Assembly: GCA_030429205.1 (NCBI GenBank)
Contig: JAUICZ010000002.1
Span: 186,001-250,000 of the forward strand
Source of the DNA: Bacteroidia bacterium
GTDB taxonomy: Bacteria > Bacteroidota > Bacteroidia > Chitinophagales > Chitinophagaceae
DNA: 64,000 nucleotides
Direction: 5' to 3'
Shown piece by piece: positions 43,867 through 53,014 of the stretch. The notes beneath the pieces are model-generated. The model searched no databases, had not been told where the DNA came from, and worked only from the letters and a program-made list of their open reading frames with translations. Both the position numbers and the translations under genes were made by a program. Within the stretch, counting starts at the first letter, position 1. Every line of letters starts with the position of its first letter.

Positions 43867-44799
43867 TTACTGTATAGAAACGATCGGGCAGTTTACTGTA
43901 GCCACACCTGTAGCTAAAATGTTAGCCATTTGCGCCTGCGATAAATTACCTACGTTCATAAAGTCTGCATTGTCGTACACATTTACACTCCACAGTGGAG
44001 AGTAGCTTGCATCTTGTGGTAAAGTAGCTACTACGTTGTGTGTTTGACTGCTACCCATTTCTGCTACAAAGCCTGACGCAGGTCCGCCACCTGTCATATC
44101 CGGATTAATATTGAAGGTTACATAAATAGGCGAAAGCGGAACACTGCTACCCATCAATGCTTTTTCTTCGAATGAGAAGTAATACACTACCTTACCCTTG
44201 TACCAACCCATAGTCAATTTATTAGGGCTGCCATTCAGGTTTTTACCTGCTGTAGATCCTTTGGGTACTACCGGGCAGTTCACCAATGTATTAGTGGTTT
44301 CAATAGCATAGCCCTTTGCTACTATCTCTGTATGGCTGGTAACGGTATTAGCTACATAGCTCGATGGTACTGTTACTTTCGTCACCCTCCAAAAATCGTT
44401 ATATCCCGCTTCGCCGGGTATAGCATCAATAATGTTCAGTTGCCCGTCTACCGGTGTGGTACTACCCTCTTTAAATAATACATATATCGGTGCGGGAGCA
44501 GTTGGCTGTACATCAAAGTTATAGTACTCTACCATTTGCCCTGTCGGGCCTAGCCCTTTTGTAATGAATGGTGCCTGATCGAAATTAACAGGTTCATTCG
44601 GCCCCGGTAAACCATTGTTGGCATCGCGTACCATCAACATTCCTGCGGCAGAACTAAAACGGTCTACAGACACTATCTCTGCAGTTGCAGGATCTTTACC
44701 CATCTCCTGCATTGTTGCAGGTGTTGTTTCTTTATTCTCTTTTTTACAAGCGGAGAAAGCTATCAATGCTGCTGATAGCATGATCATACTCTTTTTCAT
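43867..44799 (-). CDS. Hypothetical lipoprotein
   Basis: A lipoprotein of about 310 residues with the lipobox FSAC (cysteine near residue 18 of the start chosen at 44799). A linker EKNKETTPATMQEM-like polar region follows. The rest is beta-rich with two similar blocks: GQMVEYYNFDVQPTAPAPIYV and GKVVYYFSFEEKALMG, each followed by 'PIYVLF' or 'PIYVTF' and a GEAGYNDFWRVTKV or ASYSPLWSVNVYD segment. This suggests an internal duplication of a beta-sandwich domain of about 130 residues. I recognise no named family. The in-frame ATG at 44832 is a poorer start. Confidence 0.7.
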   Translation of the reverse strand: MKKSMIMLSAALIAFSACKKENKETTPATMQEMGKDPATAEIVSVDRFSSAAGMLMVRDANNGLPGPNEPVNFDQAPFITKGLGPTGQMVEYYNFDVQPTAPAPIYVLFKEGSTTPVDGQLNIIDAIPGEAGYNDFWRVTKVTVPSSYVANTVTSHTEIVAKGYAIETTNTLVNCPVVPKGSTAGKNLNGSPNKLTMGWYKGKVVYYFSFEEKALMGSSVPLSPIYVTFNINPDMTGGGPASGFVAEMGSSQTHNVVATLPQDASYSPLWSVNVYDNADFMNVGNLSQAQMANILATGVATVNCPIVSIQ

Positions 44800-44858
44800 A
44801 TCATTTGAATTTATGAGTATAAATTTCCGCAAAGAGTAACCGTAACGGTTGCACTATT

Positions 44859-45713
44859 CTACACAGTGTTTGTACTATTTCGTATAGTTTGACGATATAC
44901 TTCGGGTGTGATACCGCTATGCTTTTTAAAGAAACGTGTAAAGTAAGCCGGCGCACTAAAACCCAAATCGTAACAAATCTCTTTTATCGCATCGTTAGTT
45001 TGAAACAGTTGCGATTTTGCATCCATCAACAACTTCTCGTACAAAACATTCGTAAGTGATTTATTGAAATGCTTATGTACCAGTTTGTGTAATCCTGACT
45101 CTGATATACACAACTCATCTGCATAAAAGGATAACTTACGCTGCTCTTTATAATGCTTATCTATCAGTTCTTTTAGTGCAGCAAGTTTATCATGTTCAGT
45201 ATGGTGTTGTTCATGTATTATTGAGCCTTCTGCTTTTTTTATACGTACCGCCTGTATCAAAAATTGTTTCATATAGCTTTCCAGCATGTCTACACAGCAA
45301 GTAGCATTTTCGGCAACTTCATCCTTCATCTGCTGCATAATACCTTCAAACAAATTGATGTGCTCTTTACGAATACTTAGCACCGGCGGTTCGTGCATAT
45401 TGTTAAACAGTACACCATTACACCCTACTTCTGCATCGTGCTTTTGTATACAGAATACGTCTGCATTAAACTGTATGAGTTTGCACTTTCCTTGCAAACC
45501 ACTACCGACTATTAATGGCTGATTGTGCGTTAAAAAACATATTGAACTACCATTGATACATACCTCTTTGTTGTTGACGAGTAAAGTAGTAGTCACATCT
45601 TCAAAAATGAAAATGCTAAGTAAGTTTTTACGATATTCCTTACCCTTAAACTCTGTAGTAAGCTCATCTGTAATATTGAATATACAAACGGGATGATCCA
45701 GCGAAACATACAT
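44859..45713 (-). CDS. AraC-family transcriptional regulator
   Basis: A 284-residue regulator. The C-terminal about 100 residues hold two helix-turn-helix motifs (LSFYADELCISESGLHKLVH and IKEICYDLGFSAPAYFTRFF, ending in KHSGITPEVYRQ), the hallmark of AraC DNA-binding domains. The N-terminal part is a cupin-like sensor with HDAEVGCNGVLFNN. The regulator at 58146 has nearly the same segment (HDTEVGCKGILFF), so the two are paralogues. It is divergent from nothing; its own promoter region is the 145-base gap to the DUF1801 gene. Targets are unknown; the neighbouring lipoprotein is a candidate. Confidence 0.9.
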   Translation of the reverse strand: MYVSLDHPVCIFNITDELTTEFKGKEYRKNLLSIFIFEDVTTTLLVNNKEVCINGSSICFLTHNQPLIVGSGLQGKCKLIQFNADVFCIQKHDAEVGCNGVLFNNMHEPPVLSIRKEHINLFEGIMQQMKDEVAENATCCVDMLESYMKQFLIQAVRIKKAEGSIIHEQHHTEHDKLAALKELIDKHYKEQRKLSFYADELCISESGLHKLVHKHFNKSLTNVLYEKLLMDAKSQLFQTNDAIKEICYDLGFSAPAYFTRFFKKHSGITPEVYRQTIRNSTNTV

Positions 45714-45858
45714 AAGCTAGCGTTTTAGTATATGTGATATTATCACTTAGCTATCAATTACAACTACGATATTTGCCGAAACGGGATATATATGGAATGA
45801 ACACGTCACGTTCAGTAAAAACATACAGTTTGGTGACATTCTTAGCCCAGCTCAACAC

Positions 45859-46203
45859 TTAACTACGCAACGCCAAACCTTCTTGCAACACTTCATTAAT
45901 GATGTTCACCGCTAGATCTTCGTTGGGATTAATGCGAAGTATCTTCATTCTTGCTCGGTCTCCTTGTTCTAAAGATGAGTGCTTCAGCAGCTTTCCATCT
46001 ACCATAAGTATGTAAGGTTCGTGAGTGAGCTTGTCTGTCCACAAATAGCAAAAAGCTTTGTTGTTGTAGGTAAAACAAGGCATGCCGTATTTAACGGTCT
46101 CGGATAAGTGGTCGTTGTGTGCAGTTATCAAGTTGCGCAACGCTATAAAACAACTCTTGTTAGGTTCAGGCTGTTTCTGGTAAAACTCGTCTGTACTTTT
46201 CAT
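45859..46203 (-). CDS. DUF1801 family protein
   Basis: A 114-residue soluble protein with the family pattern: TDEFYQKQPEPNKSCFIALR, SETVKYGMPCFTYNNKAFCYL, then a strand-helix part ending in NEVLQEGLALRS. It is the third member of this fold in the window. No function is established for the group. It lies between an AraC regulator and an Old Yellow Enzyme gene, all on the minus strand, but each appears to have separate control. Confidence 0.75.
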   Translation of the reverse strand: MKSTDEFYQKQPEPNKSCFIALRNLITAHNDHLSETVKYGMPCFTYNNKAFCYLWTDKLTHEPYILMVDGKLLKHSSLEQGDRARMKILRINPNEDLAVNIINEVLQEGLALRS

Positions 46204-46271
46204 GTATTGGCAAGTTACAAATATGCTTGTAGGATTGAAGTTCTATTGTAAGAATTAGCGTATATAAAAAA

Positions 46272-46296
46272 GGCAGGTAGCTAATGCTTACCTGCC
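46272..46296. terminator. Second hairpin between nemA-like and DUF1801 genes
   Basis: The stem GGCAGGTA/TACCTGCC (46272-46279 with 46289-46296) is followed on the minus strand by a T-run. It could terminate read-through from the Old Yellow Enzyme gene. Confidence 0.6.
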
Positions 46297-46423
46297 CTTA
46301 TGTTACCCCTTGTACCTATAAAAAACGCTTTCTAATATTTTTTACCTGTGCAAATCTATTGCATAAAGACGGCTTACTATTGATATTAGTTTGGTGAAAT
46401 TGTCAGCGAATTGTAAGGAATAA

Positions 46424-46455
46424 AAAAGTGCAGTACTAAAAAGCACCGCACTTTT
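46424..46455. terminator. Terminator of the Old Yellow Enzyme gene
   Basis: AAAAGTGC and GCACTTTT (46424-46431 with 46448-46455) form a symmetric stem with a long loop, 18 bases after the stop codon. It would work on both strands. Confidence 0.6.
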
Positions 46456-46473
46456 ACTAACTATTACGATTTA

Positions 46474-47559
46474 CTATGCACTTACTTCGTCTAATGTCGG
46501 ATAATCTGTATACCCTTTTTCGTCTGCTGTATACAAAGTGCTTGGGTCCATTTCGTTTAACGGAGCATCTTTTTGCATACGTGTTACAAGATCAGGGTTA
46601 GCCAGGTACGGACGACCAAATGCTGTCAAAGCATTTTCATTTTCCTGTAATATAGCCTCTGCCGACTCTTTATCTAAACCTCCACTGTATATAATAGTAC
46701 CACCAAAGGTATCTCTTATTACGTCTTTTGTTGCCTTAGGTACTTCCGGTGCTCCCTGCGATGAGTGATCTACAATATGTATGTATGCAATACCTATTTT
46801 ACCCAACTCTTTTGCCAGATACTCATACGCTTCATCGGTACCCTCAAACGGGAATAAGTCGTTAAATGCACCATATGGAGAAAACCTGATAGCTGTTTTA
46901 TCGGCACCAATTGCATCTGCTGTTTTCTGCGCTACTTCAATAGCAAAACGTGCACGGTTCTCCATACTTCCACCATATTCATCACTACGTTGGTTAGAGC
47001 CCGGGTTGATGAACTGGTCTATTAAATAACCATTTGCACCATGTAGTTCTATACCATCAAAACCTGCTTCTACAGCATTTTTAGCAGCTTGTACATATTC
47101 GTTTTGTGTATGCTCAATGTCTGCAGCGGTCATCTCTTTCGGTGTAGGATGATCTAACATACCTTCTTCATCAGTCCACATTTGTCCTTTAGCTACAATT
47201 GCACTAGGTCCTACAATCTCAGCACCTTCAGGTAAATTATTGGGGTGCCCTATGCGTCCTGTATGCATCAGCTGAGCATATATTCTACCGTTGTTTTTAT
47301 GTACAGCATCTGTAACCAATTTCCATCCCTCAACCTGTTCTTTACTGAACAAGCCCGGTATGCGTGCATAACCTAATCCGTTTGGAGAAGGAGATATACC
47401 TTCTGTGATTAACAAACCACCCTCTGCACGTTGTGCGTAATATTCTGCCATTAATGCATTTGGAATGTTTCCGATGGCTCTGCTTCTTGTCATAGGTGCC
47501 ATTACTACCCTGTTCTTAAGCGTGATGTTACCTAGTTTTAATTCGCTGAAAAGTTTCAT
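46474..47559 (-). CDS. Old Yellow Enzyme-family alkene reductase
   Basis: A 361-residue FMN-dependent TIM-barrel enzyme of the NemA/Old Yellow Enzyme family, which reduces activated C=C bonds (and some nitro compounds) using NAD(P)H. Visible are KLGNITLKNRVVMAPMTRSR, YYAQRAEGGLLITEG, QLMHTGRIGHP, and FDGIELHGANGYLIDQFI with the H-x-x-N ligand pair, then RFAIEVAQKTADAIG and GRPYLANPDLV. Physiological substrate unknown. The gene stands alone with a terminator on its 3' side. Confidence 0.92.
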   Translation of the reverse strand: MKLFSELKLGNITLKNRVVMAPMTRSRAIGNIPNALMAEYYAQRAEGGLLITEGISPSPNGLGYARIPGLFSKEQVEGWKLVTDAVHKNNGRIYAQLMHTGRIGHPNNLPEGAEIVGPSAIVAKGQMWTDEEGMLDHPTPKEMTAADIEHTQNEYVQAAKNAVEAGFDGIELHGANGYLIDQFINPGSNQRSDEYGGSMENRARFAIEVAQKTADAIGADKTAIRFSPYGAFNDLFPFEGTDEAYEYLAKELGKIGIAYIHIVDHSSQGAPEVPKATKDVIRDTFGGTIIYSGGLDKESAEAILQENENALTAFGRPYLANPDLVTRMQKDAPLNEMDPSTLYTADEKGYTDYPTLDEVSA

Positions 47560-47725
47560 TATACCTTATTGTTTTGTAGTGTTAATTTAAATTCTAATGT
47601 AAAAGTACAGGACTTTATGACGTATCAGCATAAAAATTGTTGATACATGAATAAGCAACCACTGTACATACATCAATAATACAAAACTTTCTTTATCAAT
47701 ATGTTAAATATATCAAAATAACAAA

Positions 47726-47747
47726 CGGCCTTGCTTTCGCAAGACCG
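47726..47747 (-). terminator. Terminator of the acyltransferase-3 gene
   Basis: CGG-C-CTTGC and GCAAG-A-CCG (47726-47747) form a stem with a TTTC loop and one mismatch. On the minus strand it is followed by a T-rich sequence. Confidence 0.65.
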
Positions 47748-47776
47748 CTTTATTCGTCGCACTCGTAACTATCAAT

Positions 47777-49063
47777 TTAGTGGTTCTTCACATCGTTCTG
47801 CCCTGCCAGCGGGTCGTACTTTGCACCTGCCGGGCTTTGTCCTTTAAACGCCATTGACACTGTTGGGTCTACTACATTTTTCCTTTGTGTGCGCACTTTT
47901 TTACTCTTCTTTTTGCTGCGTAATTTTTCAAGGTATTGAGTGCTTTGATATTCTCCCATATAGAATAACAGATAAGCAAAACCAACAGAGAAGAGTATAC
48001 CTGCATACCATACAAACAGGTTATCTATCATATAAAAACCCAGCCCCATTTTATGAGCAATCATTTTTACTAAAAATAAAGTAGCTAGGTGTGTTACATA
48101 AAGTGTGTAGCTGAATATTCCAATCCTTTCTAACCACTTAACGCGTATATTGTTTTTTAAGCTGCCAAATAGCAATATAGCGGTTAGTAAAATAGAGAAC
48201 ATCCCCAATATCTTGTTGTGTACCTGATCGAAACCATAACCTTTAACCATATACATAATGCCAAACAATACAGCTGCTGTAAGCAATGTCATGTTCTTAT
48301 TGGCACGGTAGTAATGAAGCACATGTTTTTGAAAACGGTAAAACAGAATACCTACCAAAAAGTATATCGCATAATCTGTACAGAATGGTACGATTTTGTT
48401 TAATGCATATGGATCACGATAAGCCATACCAAATACAGCCCAACCGATGATGTACAAACAAACAACAATAGCTCCCATCATTTTATATCTGCGTACCATT
48501 AAAGGTGCTAACAAATAAAAGATAACCTCGAAAGGTAAAGACCAGTACTGATGAGTTAGGTAGTTATCTATTGGCAGGTAAAATAAGTTGGCCAATAAAG
48601 TAAGTGGTGTAGTATATAGTTGATGAAAGAATTTGCTTAGAGGTTCATACCCTTCTACTCCATCGTAATAAACAGCAGGCACAACAACCATCAGTATCAT
48701 ATATACAATCAAACCCCAAAACAGGCCTACCAGATATGTTGGATACAAACGTACCAGCCTGCGTTTGTAAAATCCCCATGTATTAGGATTATTCCTTAGG
48801 CTATGTGCCATGGAAAAGCCAGAAAGTATAAAGAACATGATTACAAACTCACTTCCTAAAGTTGTAAACTGCATTATTAATATCTGTATCCACTCCCACC
48901 ATGCCCAGTTCTCTTTTGGAGTAACATTTTGAGCATACTGCATGGCATCTGAGAATAGGAATCCCCTTGAGTGATTGATAATTACATAGAATGCGGCCAA
49001 CCCACGCAACCAATTAATGATGCGCCAATCAACCTTGCTTTGAGATGCAAGTTGTTGAGACAT
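47777..49063 (-). CDS. Acyltransferase-3 family membrane protein
   Basis: A 428-residue protein with about ten hydrophobic segments. The N-terminal conserved block (IINWLRGLAAFYVIINHSRG, with the catalytic-type histidine in NHS) and the later segments FFILSGFSMAHSLR and FYKRRLVRLYPTYLVG match the OafA/NodX-type acyltransferase-3 family, which O-acylates surface sugars and other extracellular molecules. The C-terminal 60 residues are basic and cytoplasmic-looking (KLRSKKKSKKVRTQRKN). The substrate is unknown; a surface glycan is likely. Confidence 0.88.
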   Translation of the reverse strand: MSQQLASQSKVDWRIINWLRGLAAFYVIINHSRGFLFSDAMQYAQNVTPKENWAWWEWIQILIMQFTTLGSEFVIMFFILSGFSMAHSLRNNPNTWGFYKRRLVRLYPTYLVGLFWGLIVYMILMVVVPAVYYDGVEGYEPLSKFFHQLYTTPLTLLANLFYLPIDNYLTHQYWSLPFEVIFYLLAPLMVRRYKMMGAIVVCLYIIGWAVFGMAYRDPYALNKIVPFCTDYAIYFLVGILFYRFQKHVLHYYRANKNMTLLTAAVLFGIMYMVKGYGFDQVHNKILGMFSILLTAILLFGSLKNNIRVKWLERIGIFSYTLYVTHLATLFLVKMIAHKMGLGFYMIDNLFVWYAGILFSVGFAYLLFYMGEYQSTQYLEKLRSKKKSKKVRTQRKNVVDPTVSMAFKGQSPAGAKYDPLAGQNDVKNH

Positions 49064-49201
49064 GTGTGTGTGTTTTATTTTTTGTTTTTACATTGTCTCT
49101 CTCAACGTAAAAAGCATACCAGTCTTCTAGTATTGAATACAAACATAATACACAAAACAACGTTTGTGTGTTAATCGCATGTTATTGAAGTAGTGTTTTT
49201 A

Positions 49202-50230
49202 TTAATACAAACTCTTGATCTCTTCCAAAGCTGCTTCCAGTATACTGTCTTTACCCTGCGCCTCGTCTGCCTGAGACATGTTGACAACCTTTGTTGGTGG
49301 TATACCTCTTTCTATAGGTTTATCATCATCCGTGTGGTGATAAGATGCGGGGTACTCTACACGCCAACCATTCACCAACTCGCCCGCTACTATCCTACCT
49401 GTTTGCCCGCTGGTAGTATCTCCAAACACTTTTATGTTTGAATAACCTAAAGCGCCTGCGGTAAATAGTGCCGCCACTCCGTTTGTATTTCTGTTGGTAA
49501 GTAGTATAAACTGTTTAGGGAATTTTGTCTTATCGCTTTGCTCTATATAGCTGGTTTGCGATTCTGTAATATTATCATGCTCGGGACCATCTTTGTAGAA
49601 TGTTTTGAACAACACATTCGTAATGGTGAAACCGGTATCAGGCCCCATGCGTTTAAGTAGTGTAAATGCATTAGCAATATCTCCACCACTGTTATTTCTT
49701 ATATCAAAAATAAAACCCTTGATACTATCATTCTCAATACGCAACCTTTCAATTACAAAATCAAGTTGATCGTCATCTACAAACTCATCAAAACTCTCAT
49801 AGTATAAGTAACCAATACTATCTATAATCGTGTGTTTAAATGGTCCTGTCTGCTCATGGCCCTTCCAGTAGTTTTGCTCAAGCAGAGTTTTATTGAAGTT
49901 GCTCTGGTATGGTTTCGGGTTGGAGTAATGAGATTTTGCAAACCCTGTTACCAAACTCACACTCGGGTCTTTTAGCTCTGCCAGCATTGCAACACAAGTA
50001 TCGTACAGTTGCCTGTCTGTCATTGTATCTACAACTTTAGAACGGTATTTACCATGTAAGCTATCCCAGTTAATATTGTGGTTTACAAAGTGTACATAAC
50101 CCTCGTCAAGTGTTTTCCAAAGGCTTTCAAATGCTTCTACTTTTGATGATCCCTGCGGTTTAGGCATCATTAATCGCTCGCAAGAACTCAACACCAATAT
50201 TGCTAATACAACGTATACTAATCTTCTCAT
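49202..50230 (-). CDS. S41 peptidase-like lipoprotein, probably lacking its catalytic serine
   Basis: A 342-residue lipoprotein with the lipobox LSSC (cysteine near residue 17). It has the S41/tail-specific-protease fold of the interphotoreceptor-retinoid-binding-like branch: GYLYYESFDEFVDDDQLD, KGFIFDIRNNSGGDIANAF, and LLTNRNTNGVAALFTAGAL. In active enzymes the last segment carries the nucleophile serine (T-x-S-A pattern) and a lysine about 25 residues later. Here glycine stands at the serine place and TTSGQTG replaces TFGKG. It may therefore be a non-peptidase binding protein. It is in a run with the next two genes. Confidence 0.8.
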   Translation of the reverse strand: MRRLVYVVLAILVLSSCERLMMPKPQGSSKVEAFESLWKTLDEGYVHFVNHNINWDSLHGKYRSKVVDTMTDRQLYDTCVAMLAELKDPSVSLVTGFAKSHYSNPKPYQSNFNKTLLEQNYWKGHEQTGPFKHTIIDSIGYLYYESFDEFVDDDQLDFVIERLRIENDSIKGFIFDIRNNSGGDIANAFTLLKRMGPDTGFTITNVLFKTFYKDGPEHDNITESQTSYIEQSDKTKFPKQFILLTNRNTNGVAALFTAGALGYSNIKVFGDTTSGQTGRIVAGELVNGWRVEYPASYHHTDDDKPIERGIPPTKVVNMSQADEAQGKDSILEAALEEIKSLY

Positions 50231-50250
50231 AACACTTCTTACAGTAAGGT

Positions 50251-51084
50251 TTAAAAGTTGAACATGAATGATAGTGTTAAACTATGCTCTGCAAAATATG
50301 CCTTGTTGAAGGTATTAAAGCGGGAGTAGTCCCACATATATCTCAACATAACGCCATTACCGTTATCCAGTCTGTACATTAGAGCCAGCTTACTATTCAG
50401 CCTGAAGTATTTGCCAAAGCTCCCTGTAGTGGCATTATCAAAAAAGTCTTTACCGGGTTTATTATCCGGGTCGCTGTTCTCTACCCTGTTCAAATAATAC
50501 GGACGAGAAGAGTTCGTTAAAAAAGGCATAGACACATCCCACGAAAAGAAGGTGGTTTTATCCCACAATGTCAACTCTGTTGTTACACGCGCTGTAAGCC
50601 CTAAACTAACAGCATACTCATATACTTTAGCAGCATCTAATAAATGTGGAGCATCTTTGTAGGCAAACATAGCAGAAAGCATACCCCCGGCATGAAACTT
50701 CAGGTATCTTCTATCCATTGGTAAATTGATCATGAACCTATAATCTGCAGAGGCTCTTTGTGTTTTTACCTTTTGGTTGATCAGTTTTTCTTTATTGTGC
50801 TTCAGGTTTATTGAAGAAGCAGATAATGTCAACTCCTGAAAGTATGAAGAACTGGCTTTCAGCAAACCTATTTCCGGCTTAAAACCAACAATATTAGAGT
50901 GGTAAATAGGAGAAATGGCTTCGTCGTACATATACTGGTGTGCAGCTCCCGCACCAAAGTATATATATCTTAAATAGCCTGCATTGGTTTCAATACCTCC
51001 GTCTTCTTCTGTATACTGCGCACTTGCGGTAGCAGTTATAATAACTAAGAGCAGGAATAACACTACCCTCTTGCCAAACATCAT
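50251..51084 (-). CDS. Hypothetical outer-membrane beta-barrel-like protein
   Basis: A 277-residue exported protein with a signal peptide (residues 1-22, ending ASAQ). The mature part is rich in alternating strands with aromatic residues (YLRYIYFGAGAAHQYMY, RYLKFHAGGMLSAMFAY, VMLRYMWDYSRF) and ends in SLTLSFMFNF, a phenylalanine-terminated last strand typical of barrels inserted by BAM. I do not recognise a specific family. It is transcribed in the same direction as the S41-like gene, 20 bases away, which suggests one operon at the cell envelope. Confidence 0.72.
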   Translation of the reverse strand: MMFGKRVVLFLLLVIITATASAQYTEEDGGIETNAGYLRYIYFGAGAAHQYMYDEAISPIYHSNIVGFKPEIGLLKASSSYFQELTLSASSINLKHNKEKLINQKVKTQRASADYRFMINLPMDRRYLKFHAGGMLSAMFAYKDAPHLLDAAKVYEYAVSLGLTARVTTELTLWDKTTFFSWDVSMPFLTNSSRPYYLNRVENSDPDNKPGKDFFDNATTGSFGKYFRLNSKLALMYRLDNGNGVMLRYMWDYSRFNTFNKAYFAEHSLTLSFMFNF

Positions 51085-51138
51085 ACTAATAGATTTTGAC
51101 CAAAATAATCAATAAATCAACAAATAGACAAGAGAAAA

Positions 51139-51777
51139 CTACATTTCAACCCACTGGTAAACAAGGGATAGCCATTCGTCCAGCGGTTTGTAAAGATAGC
51201 CATTGCTAAGCCCTGTATTTAATTCTACTTCTTTAAACCTATAAACACCTTTTGAGGCCTCTTTGATTTCTTCGCAACTCACCCATACATAGTCTGTTTT
51301 TTCGTGTACAGACAAAAACGTTCCGTGCATATCTATATGAAAGTACTGGGCTACCAACTCATTACAGCCACTCAATACCACATAACGTACATTCTTGTCA
51401 CGTACATGTGCAGAGGTCAACATAGTGATCAAAGCACCTTTACCCGTGCCCACAACTGTAATACTTTCTGCCGCAACACCCAGTTTCAGTAAGCTATCTA
51501 CCTTCTTGGCCACCAGCCAGGAGTAATGGTCTGCATCAGTACCATAAGGCCTGCGTTCTGCATAAACAGTATATCCTCTGCCCTTTAGCGCATTGATTAT
51601 TGATGAGTATTCGTATGCACCATAGTCGCTGTTATAAGCACTATCAGACATATCTTCTAACACCTTGTTATGTAAAAAGAAAACGTGGTTGGTACTATAC
51701 AGAGTGCTATCTATACCTTTTGCCTGTACAGTTATCGAAATCAGTAAAGATGATATAATGGTTAAGAGACACTTCAT
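51139..51777 (-). CDS. Exported alpha/beta-hydrolase-like protein with altered nucleophile motif
   Basis: A 212-residue protein with a signal peptide (about residues 1-19, ending QAKG). The fold hints at an alpha/beta hydrolase: a strand with NHVFFLHNKVLED, SIINALKGRGYTVYAERRP, SITVVGTGKGALITML, then VRYVVLSGCNELV. At the usual G-x-S-x-G position the sequence is GTGKG, so the nucleophile serine is missing. It may be an inactive relative. It is the first gene of a minus-strand run of three exported proteins, with the barrel and the S41-like protein following. Confidence 0.65.
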   Translation of the reverse strand: MKCLLTIISSLLISITVQAKGIDSTLYSTNHVFFLHNKVLEDMSDSAYNSDYGAYEYSSIINALKGRGYTVYAERRPYGTDADHYSWLVAKKVDSLLKLGVAAESITVVGTGKGALITMLTSAHVRDKNVRYVVLSGCNELVAQYFHIDMHGTFLSVHEKTDYVWVSCEEIKEASKGVYRFKEVELNTGLSNGYLYKPLDEWLSLVYQWVEM

Positions 51778-51861
51778 AGTTATATGTATGTCTTTTTTCT
51801 CTCGTACTGCTAAAGTACAAAATCATATTACGTTCTATTGTTAAGCGATGGTTATCAAAAA

Positions 51862-51886
51862 AGCCCCTCCTAAAAAAGGAGAGGCT
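51862..51886 (-). terminator. ilvE terminator
   Basis: AGCCCCTCCT pairs with AGGAGAGGCT (51862-51871 with 51877-51886, one bulge). A T-run follows on the minus strand. Confidence 0.75.
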
Positions 51887-51908
51887 CTGTATATAATGTG
51901 ATTATTGC

Positions 51909-52976
51909 CTAGATTCTGTATAACCAATTGTGCCTATCTTCCTGCTTTCCATAGCGGATAGCATTCAACTCCTGTAACACACTCGGTACAACTGTCCAGT
52001 TTTCAACAGACGGTAGTTCTATCTTTTTGCCTTTGTAAGTAAGGTCTGCGATAGAAGATATAGAAGCTGCAGTACCGGTACCGAAAGCTTCTTTCAATTC
52101 TCCCGCCTCGTGTGCTGCTACTATCTCATCAATACTCAACTGGCGCTCTTCTACCTTTATACCTTTATCTCTTAGTAATGTAATCACACTGTCGCGTGTA
52201 ACACCTTCTAATATGGTATCACCTAATTCAGGAGTGACAACAGTATCGCCCAGTACAAAGAACACGTTCATAGTACCTATTTCCTGTACATATTTATGCT
52301 CTACACCATCCATCCATAATATCTGATCGTAACCCATTTTACGCACTTCTGTCATAGGGTACATGCTGGCACCATAGTTACCGGCAGCTTTTGTATAGCC
52401 AATACCACCCGGGAAGGCACGTACATACTTGTCATCTACATAAATAGATACAGGCTTATCGTAATATGGTCCTGCCGGGCAGGTAATGATCATGAATAAA
52501 AACTTAGTAGTTGGCTTGATACCAATAAACTCATCTACCGCCATCATAAACGGACGAATATATAATGAAGTTTGTCCTTTAGACGGTACCCATGCACTGT
52601 CTAGGTCTACCAACTTCCTCATACCATCCATAAACAACTCTTCAGGAACATATGGTAAGCCTAAACGCTCTGCCGAACGGTTAAAACGTTTCCAGTTCTC
52701 GTAAGGACGGAAAATCACCGGTTTACCATCAGCATCTCTATATGCTTTTATACCCTCGAAGATTGCCTGGCCATAATGAAAGAAAGATGTTGCCGGGCTC
52801 ATACTTAAATTACCATAAGGTAATATTTCTGCGTTCTGCCACTCGCCATTTTCATGGTAGGCTTGCAGCATATGGTCAGAATAAATTTTACCAAACTGGA
52901 TATTATCCTGATCAAGTTGATTTATTCTGCTTAACTCTGTTTTGCGCACAGAGATTTCAAATGTAGATACATCCAT
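51909..52976 (-). CDS. ilvE: Branched-chain amino acid aminotransferase
   Basis: A 355-residue PLP-dependent class IV aminotransferase that performs the last step of leucine, isoleucine and valine synthesis. The segment GGIGYTKAAGNYGASMYP contains the likely PLP-binding lysine; HKYVQEIGTMNVFFV, LGDTILEGVTRDSVI and EAFGTGTAASISSI complete the family pattern. The size fits the longer eukaryote-like (BCAT) form common in Bacteroidota. A stand-alone gene, divergent from the small protein gene at 53015. Confidence 0.95.
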   Translation of the reverse strand: MDVSTFEISVRKTELSRINQLDQDNIQFGKIYSDHMLQAYHENGEWQNAEILPYGNLSMSPATSFFHYGQAIFEGIKAYRDADGKPVIFRPYENWKRFNRSAERLGLPYVPEELFMDGMRKLVDLDSAWVPSKGQTSLYIRPFMMAVDEFIGIKPTTKFLFMIITCPAGPYYDKPVSIYVDDKYVRAFPGGIGYTKAAGNYGASMYPMTEVRKMGYDQILWMDGVEHKYVQEIGTMNVFFVLGDTVVTPELGDTILEGVTRDSVITLLRDKGIKVEERQLSIDEIVAAHEAGELKEAFGTGTAASISSIADLTYKGKKIELPSVENWTVVPSVLQELNAIRYGKQEDRHNWLYRI

Positions 52977-53014
52977 ATATTAAATATTATTAAGAACTGA
53001 ATAGTAGGAAACTT

